Of a stretch of DNA of 64,000 nt, positions 39,301 through 44,790 are shown piece by piece. Where the stretch lies: contig OX422183.1 of assembly GCA_949130485.1 (NCBI GenBank), positions 18,693,934 through 18,757,933 of the forward strand. Direction: 5' to 3'. How positions within the stretch are numbered: position 1 is the first letter of the stretch; each line of letters starts with the position of its first letter. Under the pieces are notes generated by a model. That model had not been told where the DNA came from and made no database searches. It was given only the letters and a program-made list of their open reading frames with translations. Position numbers and translations under genes: made by a program. Source of the DNA: Agelas oroides (Eukaryota > Porifera > Demospongiae > Agelasida > Agelasidae).

Positions 39301-42300
39301 GTATAAAAATTTTAATGCAAAAACTGATAATTAAGATGTCTTCGTTGGTTGATCAAGAGAAAGCCCAGTCACTGCCCTTCCAAACAAAATTTGTTTCGTG
39401 CAAATCGGCCGAGTATTTCCAGAGTTACGCGTTAACTATGTAAATCTACAATGGTTAACTAATGCAGAATAAAAATTGATAATAATTTGTATTAGATTTG
39501 TGGCACTGCCTACTGTTCATTTTGCGATGTGTTTCCGCAACTGGATAAGCTGTTTCTGAGTCGTTCGACTGCTCCAAGGTAAATCCAGGACCCTGATTTC
39601 AGATCTGGGAGTTGTTTTACATCAAAAAACATGGATCTGTCGGTAAGCGAGTTAAAAGCAGCCCAAAATTCAACACAAAATGTTTAACGGTCCGTATTAC
39701 AAGTAGATATAGGTTCGTTAGCACGAGTTTGATATACCCAGGACTGCATGCAGTTAATATATGGCCCTTGTTACTCCGGATAGTTATTTAGATCCTGCTG
39801 ACACCGAATTGCTGAGATAATTCTGTGCAAACAATAATTTCCACATGCCTAGCTTGTCCCTAGGCCCTAGCTGCACAGCTGGGCACTACGCAGGTCCCTA
39901 GAAGCCGTGTTGAGACGGAAAAAGTAGTTGAGAGAGAAAATAGTGCAGTATTGACTATGCCACATGCATGATGCTGTCAGATATAAATATGAAGACTCTC
40001 AAGTCTCGGATTGACCTTAGAAAGCAAGTACTAGGGCTAAATTACCAGACAAAGAACTCTTCCTGAATCACAAGCAATTTTCAGTGGCTGAGCTTACTCA
40101 CTCATTTTGAGAACTTGACTTAAGACAGCTCCAGCTCCACTTGATAGTCATGGTGAACCCCAATTGGGCACAAGTGGTGTAATAAAGAGGGTGTATAATA
40201 CTGGTATACAGCTCATATCTAGAATGCAGCTTCAGGAAGTGCACAATGTACAAATGTACGATATGAGAAAGGTGTTCTTACGCTAGGACTTTCATGAAGA
40301 TGTAGCAAGAAAATAGGGATTCTGATGTTTAAATTTGAACTAATATTATTCCACTGTGTGGTGTAAATGTTGTGTCAAAAATAGTGAACAAAAAAATACG
40401 TTTGTGACATTCAGTAAAACTTCTGTACAGCAAGTGAGATATAGTGAGAAGTAATATTTAAAGACTTTAAAAACATTAAAAATGTAAAAAGATGTAGAGA
40501 TGGCATGCCAAAAAGTATGCAAACAAGGTAGGGATAATGCATGAAAGCAAAGGTGCAATTAATAGCCATTCACTCGTGCTATTAATCCCAAATTGCACTC
40601 GAAACCATGCTATTAATTATACATATTAGATGGGTACATACCATGTATTAGCGTCATGTATGCTACTGTATGTATCCCTGACATGTAATCTCATGCAGAA
40701 TTATTATACACAAAAAGAGACAAAAAGTGTATAGATTTGTTTGTACTACTGGATGTCCAAAGCACCTCTCATTACTGTACGTGCGAAAGGTTTCATTATA
40801 AATGAAAACTTTTGCAAATAATTATAGTGTGATATTAAGTCAAATCTCAAAGAAGTTCCATTCTAATAGTGATGTCGGAAACATTTATGTCAGAGAAAAT
40901 TTATGTCAGAAATTAATGCTAGCTTTCAGAAGATGACCACCTTTACGTTTTGTATTAAATTATCCTATACAATAATGATTATGTAAAACAAGTGTGTCTT
41001 GCATGAATAACTCCACACACACTTGTTTTTAAACTTGATGTGTTTTTACTTACCTGTGACTATGAAATTGTCTGTTTCGCTTTCTGAAGTACTGCTAAGG
41101 CACATCACAGTTGTTTCATTCCTCATAAACATCCTGGATGCGTTCACTTCTAGAGTGGAAGTGAAATTGGCATTCAGAGGACCACTACTGTTAAACTTGA
41201 TGAGAAAAGAAGTAAATGGATCTTGATGAATGGTGTTTGGAGCTACAGATGTTGTGTATCTGATTGAAGCTGCTTGTGGGACGAGTGGGCTGCGCCATTC
41301 CAGTGAAGCTGACCCAAACACTTCACAGGTGAATGTCACCAGGTCCCCAGGACATGTAAACCGCCCTTCTTTATTAGAAGTCAGTTTCACACTGCCTGCA
41401 ATGAGAAAGATGATAAAGTGGCAGTACTGCAAAAATGCTTGTTACATACATGTTCTGCCTTGTAGAAAGTGTTAAGCTGCACCAATATTTCACATTTGGT
41501 GACATCAGTACTGATTACGATGCAGTACACAGTATAGATACTCTCAGCATACTGTGTATACAACAAAGTGAGTTAGAATGAGCAGAGGTGGTTGCAGTAA
41601 AGCCTAGCTTGTTCAGCATTGGGTGAGCCATGGGTAAGCCGTTTAAATTCTCTTCCCTTTTGCATAAGTGGACAAAGAAACACTGTAGTGTCACTTTCTG
41701 CATGAGTTTTGGAACTTTTGGTTTCAAAAGTACTAACTGTGCAAGTCAACATTCTGCAATTTGATGATTCTCCCGTTGCAACTGGATGTTGCAAGAACTT
41801 AGAAACCATAGCATGATTTTGGAGAACAGTTGGGTATTAATTAATGGGAGAAATTGTCTTGAATGCTTTAAAATTAAAAATATTGGTCGTTTAGGCCTTT
41901 CCACCATCCAGCTCACTATAACTGGTTGGTGATCATAAGCTGGACAGTAGAAAAGCTTTAGAACAAGGCTAATATAAGACATAAAAGGTAGTCTACAATC
42001 ACTGGACTGGACTAATGGACTGGACTAGTGAACTTGACTGGTGGACTGGAACTGTGGACTGACATTTTTTGCACTAAAAATCACTTTTGTGCTCTCTTAT
42101 GAGACCTCACTCTCCTGTAGGTTTAGACATGATGCATTTTAGTCTTTATAAATCTGGACACACTATTCTCTCTGTTTAAACATAAAATAAATAACTGTAG
42201 TACTACAACAGTAGTGAGGCCTCGCTTTACTTTGTGCTTAGTGTGCAGCATGGTGCGAGGTAGTTTCAGACTCACATCCAGGCCCCAGTTTTTTTGAGTG

Positions 42301-43963
42301 CAACTGTAACTTTCTCCTTCAATGTTATGGTGTAGACAACTGTCTCAGTACAAGTCTTTAGTGAAGGGTCTATTCACTTAGTCTTGCGTAGCCAGACTCT
42401 CACGACCTTCCAGCGAGTCTGGGTACACAAGACTACTAGTCACTAGCTACATATGGCACTAGCAGTTGGATTATACGTACTTGCAGAGCGATAACACTTA
42501 CAGATTAGGCACTGTAGTGCACTCAAAGCGCAAGTGTATATACAAGTCATTTATAATCAAGTAATCAATAAGACTCATTCCAAGCGACATCTGTATTGCC
42601 AATGGTAGATGCCTCAAGGCTTACCAAGTAGACTTTATAGGATTGAGTATACATGCTTCACATCATCTAGTTATTAAATATTCTTGCTAGAGTCTGTGAA
42701 AGAAAGTGACTTGTCTCCAAATGCAACCCTACAGGTGAGTTTTCATTAGCAAGCATAAAAATGATTTTTAAACCAGTCCACCAGTCCAGTCCACCAGTCC
42801 AGTCTACCAGTCCACCAGTCCAGTCTACCAGTCCACCAGTCCAGCCCAGTCCAGTGATTGTAGACTACCAACATAAAATGTATACTGTCACATTCTAATA
42901 GAACGGTAGATCCAATGAAGATATTCAATTCTTGGAAGTTTGGCTAATCCAATTATGTGGAAGGCTGCTGCACTAATTATTTTGGAGTGAATCCAACTTA
43001 GCAAAAGAGTAGGCGTTCTTAGCAAAACAAAACAGTGAAGTCATGGCAGATGAAAAGCTGTTTAGTGCACCAGGAAGCCTTCTTATCAAAACAACACTTG
43101 TGAAGCCACTGGCAAAGGCCTTGCTGTGCACCCAAACTGTGTTCTTATCAAAACAATTACAGACTGACAACCACCAACTGTCGAAGTTCTGCACTCTGCA
43201 CTTCCATACTTTTGGGAAAGCGCCTTAGTATTGCAAGCAGTTAAAACAACAAACACTGAAGTAAGGAGGCCTCCAACATGGCGGGTGCTTTCCTTCGAAA
43301 ATGTGTTTCCATTACAACGATGGATCTAATCTAGCGGAAGAAATGCTGTTCCTAGAATTTTTCGTGAATCTAATCTAGTGAAAGCCAGATTTGAAATTAT
43401 TTAATTTTGATTAGTGAGCATAAAATGATTTTTAATGATTCTTAGCTCTTTGCAACACACTCGCTCCTTTCAGGTCAATCGAACAAGTTGGCCGCTTTTT
43501 TCTAGCACCTCCGCATTAATTCCAACTGTGCGAGGGCTCAAAGTTAGGACGTTGAAGAAGTGATGACCTGTGAGCTGCTGCCAGCCGTTCGACCCTCATT
43601 AATGGGGCTAGTTGTCGCCATTAGAATCACTATGTGACCAACTTTCAGCAAAACTTTAATTAAATTTCTTCAGAAAATCTTACCATTATGCTTGCATTAT
43701 GCTTGCTGCTTTTGCACACCCAATATGCTTATTTTAATGCCGGCATAATCCACACACCTGTACATTTCGGTGCAGGACACAAATTATCCGTCCAATTTTG
43801 TGGGTGCTCATGCAACTAATAGGTAGCAGATATGAATTTGTAAAACTGCTTGGACGTTTCTTAATTGTCATACACAACACAGGGAGGGATATGCACAAAC
43901 AGTATTACCTGCATGAATTGGCACAGCAGGAAGAATAACCAACAAGACCACCAGCGTCAGCAT
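225..43963 (-). CDS. Ig-FN3 single-pass receptor with microexon-encoded cytoplasmic tail (25 exons seen, 3' end missing)
   Basis: This is a spliced model I assembled by hand. Exon order is 43963-43909, 41395-41054, 36708-36388, 28723-28596, then 21 tail exons from 20049 down to 225. Phases join as 1-1-1-0 and are 0-0 thereafter, with GT-AG borders throughout and no in-frame stop. The product is at least 477 residues: an 18-residue signal peptide, one Ig domain, one FN3 domain, one membrane span, a basic stop-transfer stretch, and a roughly 195-residue Glu/Arg/Lys/Gln-rich helical tail. It should act at the cell surface with the tail in the cytosol. Adhesion, recognition or signalling is inferred from the architecture only; no kinase, death or ITAM-type motif is seen. 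The gene continues past the left edge. Introns carry many transposons. I do not recognise a named orthologue. Which microexons are used together cannot be told from DNA. Confidence 0.82.
1353..1364 (-). CDS. Possible extra tail microexon, PPPK (12 nt)
   Basis: On the minus strand aaaggcag is followed by four codons PPPK and then gtaggt. Phase 0-0 fits the array, but the flanks do not match the cassette family and other AGs lie just upstream. A weak candidate only. Confidence 0.25.
1579..1605 (-). CDS. Tail microexon 20, EKRRLQDEE (27 nt)
   Basis: Acceptor gtgtatag, nine codons EKRRLQDEE, donor gtaaat; phase 0-0. Sister of microexon 17. Confidence 0.8.
2729..2752 (-). CDS. Tail microexon 19, ESRLQVEQ (24 nt)
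   Basis: Acceptor ttgtgtaag, eight codons ESRLQVEQ, donor gtaaat; phase 0-0. Paired with microexon 16 by duplicated flanks. Confidence 0.75.
2957..2986 (-). CDS. Tail microexon 18, EERRFQQEKE (30 nt)
   Basis: Acceptor tgtacag, ten codons EERRFQQEKE, donor gtaaaa; phase 0-0. It is charged and related to the EERRRQE repeat of the last visible exon. Confidence 0.8.
3078..3220. mobile_element. Small hairpin element with 25-bp perfect inverted ends
   Basis: The ends 3079-3103 and 3195-3219 are exact inverted copies (cacagtcatgctatggattt...). Internally there is a TAGCCTCGTCCCCAGGC end-like piece at 3144-3162. A TAGA-rich microsatellite lies at 3035-3078. No coding content. Confidence 0.6.
3757..3773. 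repeat. Poly-C tract (17 nt)
   Basis: A homopolymer run of C within an intron of the receptor gene. Confidence 0.9.
4414..4440 (-). CDS. Tail microexon 17, EKRRFQDEE (27 nt)
   Basis: Acceptor gtgtatag, nine codons EKRRFQDEE, donor gtaaag; phase 0-0. It differs from microexon 20 only by Phe for Leu, and roughly 350 bp of flank are shared with it. Confidence 0.8.
4941..4958 (-). CDS. Tail microexon 16, ESQAEQ (18 nt)
   Basis: Acceptor ttgtttgag, six codons ESQAEQ, donor gtaaat; phase 0-0. Its surroundings are a duplicate of those of microexon 19 at 2729-2752. Confidence 0.68.
5181..5198 (-). CDS. Tail microexon 15, ESSGSQ (18 nt)
   Basis: Acceptor ttgtacag, six codons ESSGSQ, donor gtaaat; phase 0-0. 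Ser/Gly content would interrupt a helix and could be a flexible or phosphorylatable link. Confidence 0.72.
6106..6138 (-). CDS. Tail microexon 14, AETRKLIQDLL (33 nt)
   Basis: Acceptor gtgtacag is strong; 11 codons AETRKLIQDLL; donor gtaaac; phase 0-0. The L..I..LL spacing is amphipathic-helical. Confidence 0.83.
6140..8060. other. Intron with no recognised gene
   Basis: Between microexons 14 and 13. Short open frames here have no recognisable domain. A TA microsatellite lies at 7979-8025. Confidence 0.5.
8067..8099 (-). CDS. Tail microexon 13, NELLNKMEEHQ (33 nt)
   Basis: Acceptor gtgtttacag is strong; 11 codons NELLNKMEEHQ; donor gtaaga; phase 0-0. The LLNKM core aligns with the 'ctgaataaaatgaag' tract that is intronic in the KTRQELE cassettes, so those cassettes may have lost the original upstream acceptor and shortened. 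Confidence 0.82.
9407..9427 (-). CDS. Tail microexon 12, HQLEENK (21 nt)
   Basis: Acceptor aaatgaag, heptad HQLEENK, donor gtaaac; phase 0-0. Flanks match the 'gacaaaatgtgaagaa' and 'cacagattacagcac' motifs of the cassette family. Confidence 0.75.
9643..9663 (-). CDS. Tail microexon 11, NELEGMR (21 nt)
   Basis: Acceptor aaatgaag, heptad NELEGMR, donor gtaagc; phase 0-0. An earlier in-exon GAG|ggtatg could serve as an alternative weak donor. Confidence 0.7.
9739..10552. mobile_element. Foldback element between microexons 11 and 10
   Basis: Arms of about 145 bp at 9739-9882 and 10398-10552 are inverted copies at roughly 85% by eye; both contain 'gagatgaacagtc' and 'ccaaaaatggc' in opposite orientation. 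No transposase is seen. Confidence 0.6.
10667..10699 (-). CDS. Tail microexon 10, TEHEKRIRELE (33 nt)
   Basis: Acceptor ccacaataag, 11 codons, donor gtatac; phase 0-0. The RELE end resembles the KTRQELE family. Eleven residues is one hendecad. Confidence 0.78.
11205..11340. repeat. Dispersed repeat, related copy at 28840-28985
   Basis: Both stretches share 'ggaacttccattaaggg' (or aacttccgttaagggcgg) followed by 'ggggctcata' and a similar trailing segment. Family unknown. Confidence 0.5.
11538..11579 (-). CDS. Tail microexon 9, two heptads (42 nt)
   Basis: Acceptor aattgtag, 14 codons VKLQEKIDRLEKTK, donor gtaagc; phase 0-0. V/L/I/L spacing gives a good a/d hydrophobic stripe over exactly two heptads, the clearest coiled-coil exon in the tail. 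Confidence 0.85.
12811..12840 (-). CDS. Tail microexon 8, DQQQESNTAK (30 nt)
   Basis: Acceptor gtgtacag is strong; ten codons DQQQESNTAK; donor gtaaac; phase 0-0. It is polar and Gln-rich, less clearly heptad-like than its neighbours. Confidence 0.8.
13011..13497. mobile_element. TIR DNA element flanked by TA (relative at 32705-33130)
   Basis: The ends are ccataagctcctga and tcgggagcttatgg, inverted, with TA on each side as in Tc1/mariner-pogo insertions. It lies between two receptor microexons. The copy at 32705-33130 shares the 'aagctcctga' end and the 'tagctttgttgttgagtgtc'-type interior but is more worn. No intact transposase. Confidence 0.6.
13575..13595 (-). CDS. Tail microexon 7, KTRQELE (21 nt)
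   Basis: Acceptor aaacgaag, heptad KTRQELE, donor gtaaac; phase 0-0. An AG-free stretch of about 60 nt precedes the acceptor AG, which supports its choice. A TIR element sits immediately beyond it at 13011-13497. Confidence 0.78.
13906..13926 (-). CDS. Tail microexon 6, KTRQELE (21 nt)
   Basis: Acceptor aaatgaag, heptad KTRQELE, donor gtaaac; phase 0-0. Nucleotide-identical to microexon 7 within the exon, showing recent cassette duplication. Confidence 0.78.
14039..14338. mobile_element. 300-bp insertion in a cassette with 31-bp tandem repeats
   Basis: It interrupts the cassette sequence, which resumes at 'ataataatcagtagcatttc'. It starts with a short palindrome (ttgttacgag...cgagtaacaa) and holds about four copies of a 31-bp unit with 'gtgacttgtagtac' at 14188-14290. 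Confidence 0.6.
14529..14549 (-). CDS. Tail microexon 5, KTRQELE (21 nt)
   Basis: Acceptor aaatgaag, one heptad KTRQELE, donor gtaaac; phase 0-0. The peptide is identical to microexons 6 and 7, with one synonymous change (ACG CGT in place of ACA CGT). Confidence 0.78.
14892..14912 (-). CDS. Tail microexon 4, KKDQELE (21 nt)
   Basis: Acceptor aaatgaag, one heptad KKDQELE, donor gtaaac; phase 0-0. It is a variant of KTRQELE differing at three positions. Confidence 0.75.
15166..15177 (-). CDS. Tail microexon 3, EELK (12 nt)
   Basis: Acceptor aaatgaag, codons EELK, donor gtaaac; phase 0-0. It is a shortened member of the KTRQELE cassette family, whose flanks are shared over about 250 bp with its neighbours. 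Confidence 0.62.
15462..15470 (-). CDS. Tail microexon 2, ELE (9 nt)
   Basis: The first AG after a long AG-free tract is cacgtcag, leaving GAATTGGAG before donor gtaaac: ELE, phase 0-0. In sister cassettes an extra upstream AG gives KTRQELE; here that AG is missing because 'aatgaag' is deleted. It could also be a cassette that lost its exon. Confidence 0.55.
15743..16327 (+). pseudogene. Pogo-like DNA transposon remnant with transposase C-terminus
   Basis: Inverted ends ccctctaataaatgcc and ggcatttattagaggg enclose about 585 bp. On the plus strand 15980-16120 encodes WAWDAVNTGVIKKSFRISR, GLNPDGSED and IREDG, which resemble the C-terminal part of pogo/Tigger (CENP-B-like) transposases. A frame change then leads to an acidic tail ending in a stop near 16229. 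The DDE core is missing, so this is an internally deleted, non-functional copy. Family assignment is from memory of the motif pattern. Confidence 0.55.
16475..17002. mobile_element. TIR element, copy 1 (copy 2 at 52675-53136)
   Basis: It starts attgtgggcgagcctgagcg and ends ctcgctcaggcttgccccaat, inverted with mismatches. The second copy shares both ends plus 'agctactatggctacacata' and 'aaatcatgagctgaatc' inside. No transposase is recognised. Confidence 0.65.
17340..19190. other. Intronic stretch, mixed repeats, no gene recognised
   Basis: Holds a TA microsatellite at 17956-17983, and fragments such as 'gcattctcagaatccc' (18645-18665) that recur at 19198-19215. No exon with consistent splice sites was found. 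Confidence 0.45.
19195..19358. repeat. Tandem palindromic repeats around TCGAGA and GCGCAA
   Basis: About five units of roughly 30 bp, each with 'gcaatctcgaga' and a spacer ctatagt or atgtatt. Several neighbours are reverse complements, such as gcgcaatctcgagattgcgc at 19321-19340, a perfect 20-bp palindrome. Confidence 0.75.
19410..19488 (+). tRNA. tRNA-like sequence (pseudogene or SINE head)
   Basis: An A-box-like stretch cagctcagtggcagagc and a B box ggttcaaatcc are spaced as in a tRNA. The D stem (gctc/gagc) and a 5-bp anticodon stem (ctggc/gccag) fold well. The acceptor and T stems pair poorly and the usual U33 is absent, so it is more likely a tRNA-derived repeat than a working tRNA. 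Confidence 0.5.
19703..19938. repeat. GT/GC-rich microsatellite
   Basis: About 235 bp of GT repeats with regularly placed gcatgcgcgc blocks; two roughly 75-bp higher-order copies are visible. Alternating purine-pyrimidine sequence of this kind can form Z-DNA. Confidence 0.9.
20038..20049 (-). CDS. Tail microexon 1, KKLE (12 nt)
   Basis: Acceptor gaaacacag, four codons KKLE, donor gtaagg; phase 0-0. It is the first tail exon I find after the membrane exon, across an 8.5 kb intron that holds the LINE and several foldback elements. Its flanks resemble the other cassettes (a ctatgtttgctgaat tract before the acceptor, the 'gtgattca..agtag' motif beyond). The tiny size keeps confidence moderate. 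Confidence 0.65.
20600..21660. other. Intronic stretch left of the LINE, no gene recognised
   Basis: A short open frame at 21254-21505 (83 codons, charged) and the region 24130-24290 beyond the LINE might belong to one older element split by the LINE. No domain is identified here. Confidence 0.35.
21670..23453 (+). pseudogene. 5'-truncated non-LTR retrotransposon, reverse transcriptase with one internal stop
   Basis: An open frame runs from 21670 to 23376, broken by a single TAG at 22528-22530 (codon 287). Reverse transcriptase motifs are in order: ANYRGIALAP near residue 139, LLDMSKAFDLVDH near 207, GVRQGGVLSP near 265, and the catalytic CYADDLALLA near 307, then LSFNAEKTQLICF. An endonuclease domain is absent, consistent with 5' truncation during target-primed reverse transcription. 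A short 3' UTR ends in a TAA-type microsatellite at 23436-23451. It lies antisense in a receptor intron. The exact clade (CR1/jockey-like or other) cannot be fixed. It cannot be autonomous as it stands. Confidence 0.88.
24140..24290 (+). pseudogene. Possible Ty3/Gypsy-type Gag fragment
   Basis: After a frame change the sequence reads LKSQLLSGLLPEL and then HELSQVLTETCLEEAR, resembling the conserved 'LLPEL...LL..A..EEA' part of Gypsy-type Gag in animals. It is very short and frameshifted, with no pol nearby. Tentative. Confidence 0.3.
25138..26894. mobile_element. Outer TIR element (about 1.76 kb) containing a foldback
   Basis: ctcaggtgcattaaggcctg at the left is inverted at the right (caggccttaatgtacctgag) with one mismatch. 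A similar end occurs at 33392-33412. Inside lies the 25256-26226 foldback. Confidence 0.5.
25256..26226. mobile_element. Foldback element with about 290-bp arms
   Basis: Arms 25256-25545 and 25935-26226 are inverted near-copies, ending in cagtcgttgggccagcgg and its complement. The terminal CAG...CTG is hAT-like, but no 8-bp target duplication is seen. Non-coding. Confidence 0.75.
27180..27327. mobile_element. 104-bp near-perfect palindromic element plus tail (copy at 44095-44262)
   Basis: aatagttatatccctccctg at 27180 is mirrored at 27264-27283, and the centre gtcgggc-gta-gcccgac closes a long hairpin. The 44-bp tail 'gttacctaggcaacatcact...' is shared with the copy near the receptor start. 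Confidence 0.75.
28190..28530 (+). repeat. Dispersed repeat family, copy A
   Basis: Shares several blocks with 38035-38350, among them 'cactcattagtgagc', 'gtcagggctctc' and 'gaccaaggc', and in inverse with 33797-33975. It lies directly beside the membrane exon. No protein is evident. Confidence 0.7.
28596..28723 (-). CDS. Exon 4: transmembrane segment and basic juxtamembrane region
   Basis: This 128-nt exon starts in phase 1 (acceptor cttccag|ATAAAA) and ends in phase 0 (donor AAAAG|gtaact). It encodes a short Asn/Gly linker, about 28 Gly/Ala/Val/Ile residues (GGAIAGGVVGGIVGVG then IVVFIVAVVC), and KRRSRKVKK. The repeated small-xxx-small spacing of Gly/Ala is of the kind that packs helices in membranes, so dimerisation is possible. 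The basic end sets the orientation: N-terminus outside, tail in the cytosol. This exon is where the phase switches from 1 to 0, which lets all later microexons be phase 0-0. Confidence 0.92.
29720..30950 (+). pseudogene. Decayed pogo-like transposase
   Basis: Three transposase parts appear in order on the plus strand. An N-terminal helix-turn-helix-like stretch lies at 29790-29910 (KIAEVFKCGCRRVQSILKTK). DDE-domain pieces lie at 30430-30575 (KVAVFLDVSSHSPKLAD and LQPLNTGTIK). An acidic C-terminal stretch lies at 30740-30850 (DPFADLDQEDEEPEELV). Stops and frameshifts separate them, and part of the DDE domain is missing. The product would have been a DNA-binding cut-and-paste transposase; this copy is dead. 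It sits inside the 7.7 kb receptor intron. Confidence 0.6.
31000..33790. other. Receptor intron, worn repeats, no gene recognised
   Basis: Includes a copy of the TAGCCTCGTTCCCAGG hairpin family near 31930-32012 and the worn TIR element at 32705-33130. Open frames are short and without recognisable domains. Confidence 0.5.
33797..33975 (-). repeat. Dispersed repeat family, copy B (inverted)
   Basis: Its reverse complement matches the middle of copy A, including ggcccacccggt, the 'caccatgtgcat' region and ccccctctcccac. Confidence 0.6.
34077..34415. mobile_element. TIR element flanked by TA
   Basis: Ends ccatagatcgggaaaattt and aaatttcccgatctacgg are inverted with one mismatch, with TA on both sides as in Tc1/mariner-type insertions. 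339 bp, non-coding. Confidence 0.7.
34688..34755. repeat. Hairpin with 19-bp perfect arms
   Basis: attagttattacacagttg at 34688 is matched by caactgtgtaataactaat ending at 34755, with a 30-bp loop. Confidence 0.75.
34925..35458 (+). pseudogene. Crypton-like tyrosine recombinase relic
   Basis: The last 123 codons (35090-35458) keep the catalytic part: a KSTEKSTIWVVRN block, AGRNYLGSLVKEVEK, then HNHSLRVTGATCMWE and RTGHRSLEALRSYERTS. That gives the H-x-x-R, the His/Arg of GHRS and the final Tyr of the tyrosine recombinase set. The upstream part (ATG at 34925, MAAGSVLPETDFSWHGDDFF) is in other frames, and the middle, including the first catalytic Arg region, is deleted. Crypton transposons and the DUF3504-type genes derived from them share this layout. 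Non-functional here. Confidence 0.65.
35770..35872. repeat. 21-bp tandem repeat
   Basis: About four to five copies of 'gatatggcacaggtcaacact' with small changes. Confidence 0.75.
36388..36708 (-). CDS. Exon 3: fibronectin type III domain
   Basis: This 321-nt phase 1-1 exon encodes 107 residues. Acceptor is cgacag|AGATGCC and donor is CTCA|gtgagt. FN3 signatures are the B-strand LTCTWMQP with its Trp, DVDHYDINV in the C strand, and the ATIAAVNLCGETG segment typical of the F-G region. Cysteines in LTCTW, MACGEC and NLCGE could form disulfides. Four sequons (NVTE, NVTS, NSSV, NTTV) fit an ectodomain. It joins the Ig exon through a Glu codon and the membrane exon through an Asn codon, both in frame. 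Confidence 0.88.
38035..38350 (+). repeat. Dispersed repeat family, copy C
   Basis: Same order of blocks as copy A, with small deletions; it follows the same 'caagacttcttccatgccca'-type lead. Confidence 0.65.
38400..40900. other. Receptor intron, no gene recognised
   Basis: No exon with consistent borders. A short repeat at 40556-40622 (attaatcccaaattgcactc) has an inverted relative at 24926-24990. Confidence 0.45.
41054..41395 (-). CDS. Exon 2: immunoglobulin domain
   Basis: This 342-nt symmetric phase 1-1 exon encodes 114 residues. Acceptor is tgcag|GCAGTG and donor is ACAG|gtaagt. The Ig pattern is clear: VTFTCEVFG holds the B-strand Cys, LEWRSP the core Trp, and TTVMCLSS the F-strand Cys. 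An extra Cys sits in the N-terminal FTCPGD segment. Four N-glycosylation sequons (NSSG, NFTS, NASR, NETT) point to an extracellular position. A single phase 1-1 exon per domain is the usual layout of animal Ig receptors. The ligand is unknown. Confidence 0.9.
41987..42870. mobile_element. TIR element with 8-bp target duplication and subterminal repeats
   Basis: ggtagtctacaatcactgg at the left is inverted as ccagtgattgtagactacc at the right, and acataaaa flanks both sides (41979-41986, 42871-42878). Next to each end are arrays of 'ggactggact' or 'ccagtccaccagtccagtct' units (42000-42060; 42773-42850). An 8-bp duplication fits the hAT group. No transposase inside. Confidence 0.78.
43909..43963 (-). 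CDS. Exon 1: start codon and signal peptide of the receptor
   Basis: The ATG at 43963-43961 follows the A-rich context caacaacaaaa and opens an 18-codon hydrophobic leader (MLTLVVLLVILPAVPIHA) ending at donor CAG|gtaata in phase 1. The leader has a Leu/Val core and an Ala-x-Ala-like end, as a cleavable secretory signal does. Its phase 1 end fits the phase 1 start of the Ig exon exactly and creates a Gly codon at the junction. No TATA box or defined promoter is visible upstream. Confidence 0.78.
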
Positions 43964-44094
43964 TTTTGTTGTTGCTATGAAGGAGAAGAAAGTGGCATTG
44001 TACAAAACCCCTCACTGCATGCAACCCAAAGTTGTGTAATACTAGCATTAATACACCCCACCCTTTTAGACATTCTAGCAGGAAATAATTAATA

Positions 44095-44262
44095 GTATAT
44101 CCTCCCTGTGGGAGGGGGAGGGGGGGGGGGGGGGGGGGGGGGGGTCACTTTACACAATGGTGTTGAGAGAGCCTGACATCACGCTTTCAAGGCTACTCCC
44201 CAGGGAGGGACATAACTATTGTATTACTTGTTACCTAAGCAACATCATTGTAGAAGAGAGGT
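44095..44262. mobile_element. Second copy of the palindromic element, with a 25-G run
   Basis: Shares the agggaggga..ataactatt end and the tail with 27180-27327; its left arm has grown a run of 25 G (44120-44144). It lies about 130-300 bp upstream of the receptor start codon. Confidence 0.65.
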
Positions 44263-44790
44263 CTGTTGTAGTCATTGTTAGAGGCAGTCACCTCTTTCTA
44301 GGCAGGTTTTACTGTACAGTAAAAAGATTTTTTGGCACATGAAGCAATGTTTTTCAATACTGTGCACTTCATGTCTCCCAGATTTGATGATGTTACAAGA
44401 TTTGAATGAAAGAGGTCTGGAATGTACTGAGTGCCTTCACCTAGTCTATCAAGAGCTTAATCCATTCTTCACAGAAAGAACATTTAAAAGATTTCTTGAG
44501 AAAGAAAAAGGGTAAGGCAAAAAAATTCAGTAATAAATATGACCAAGACGAAATAGCAGAACAGCTGGAATTGTAGAGGTGCTACAAATACTGGGCAAAA
44601 ATTGTGGGAGGTCTAAAGCTAGATTTGAGAAGCAGACAAATAACCTCAACCATTTACTGCAGCTGGATATTGCGAACTTTAGCCTGAGCTACGTATTGCC
44701 TCGTTTCTTTTGACAGCAATCAGTTTTTCAGACATTAAATGTGGCAGTTAACTAATACGTAATCTCATTTCTGGCCAAAGATAGTTTTTA

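Noticed and set aside
43278..43334. Short frame starting ATGGCGGGTGC, resembling a gene start
   Set aside because: It ends after 18 codons with no donor site before the stop.
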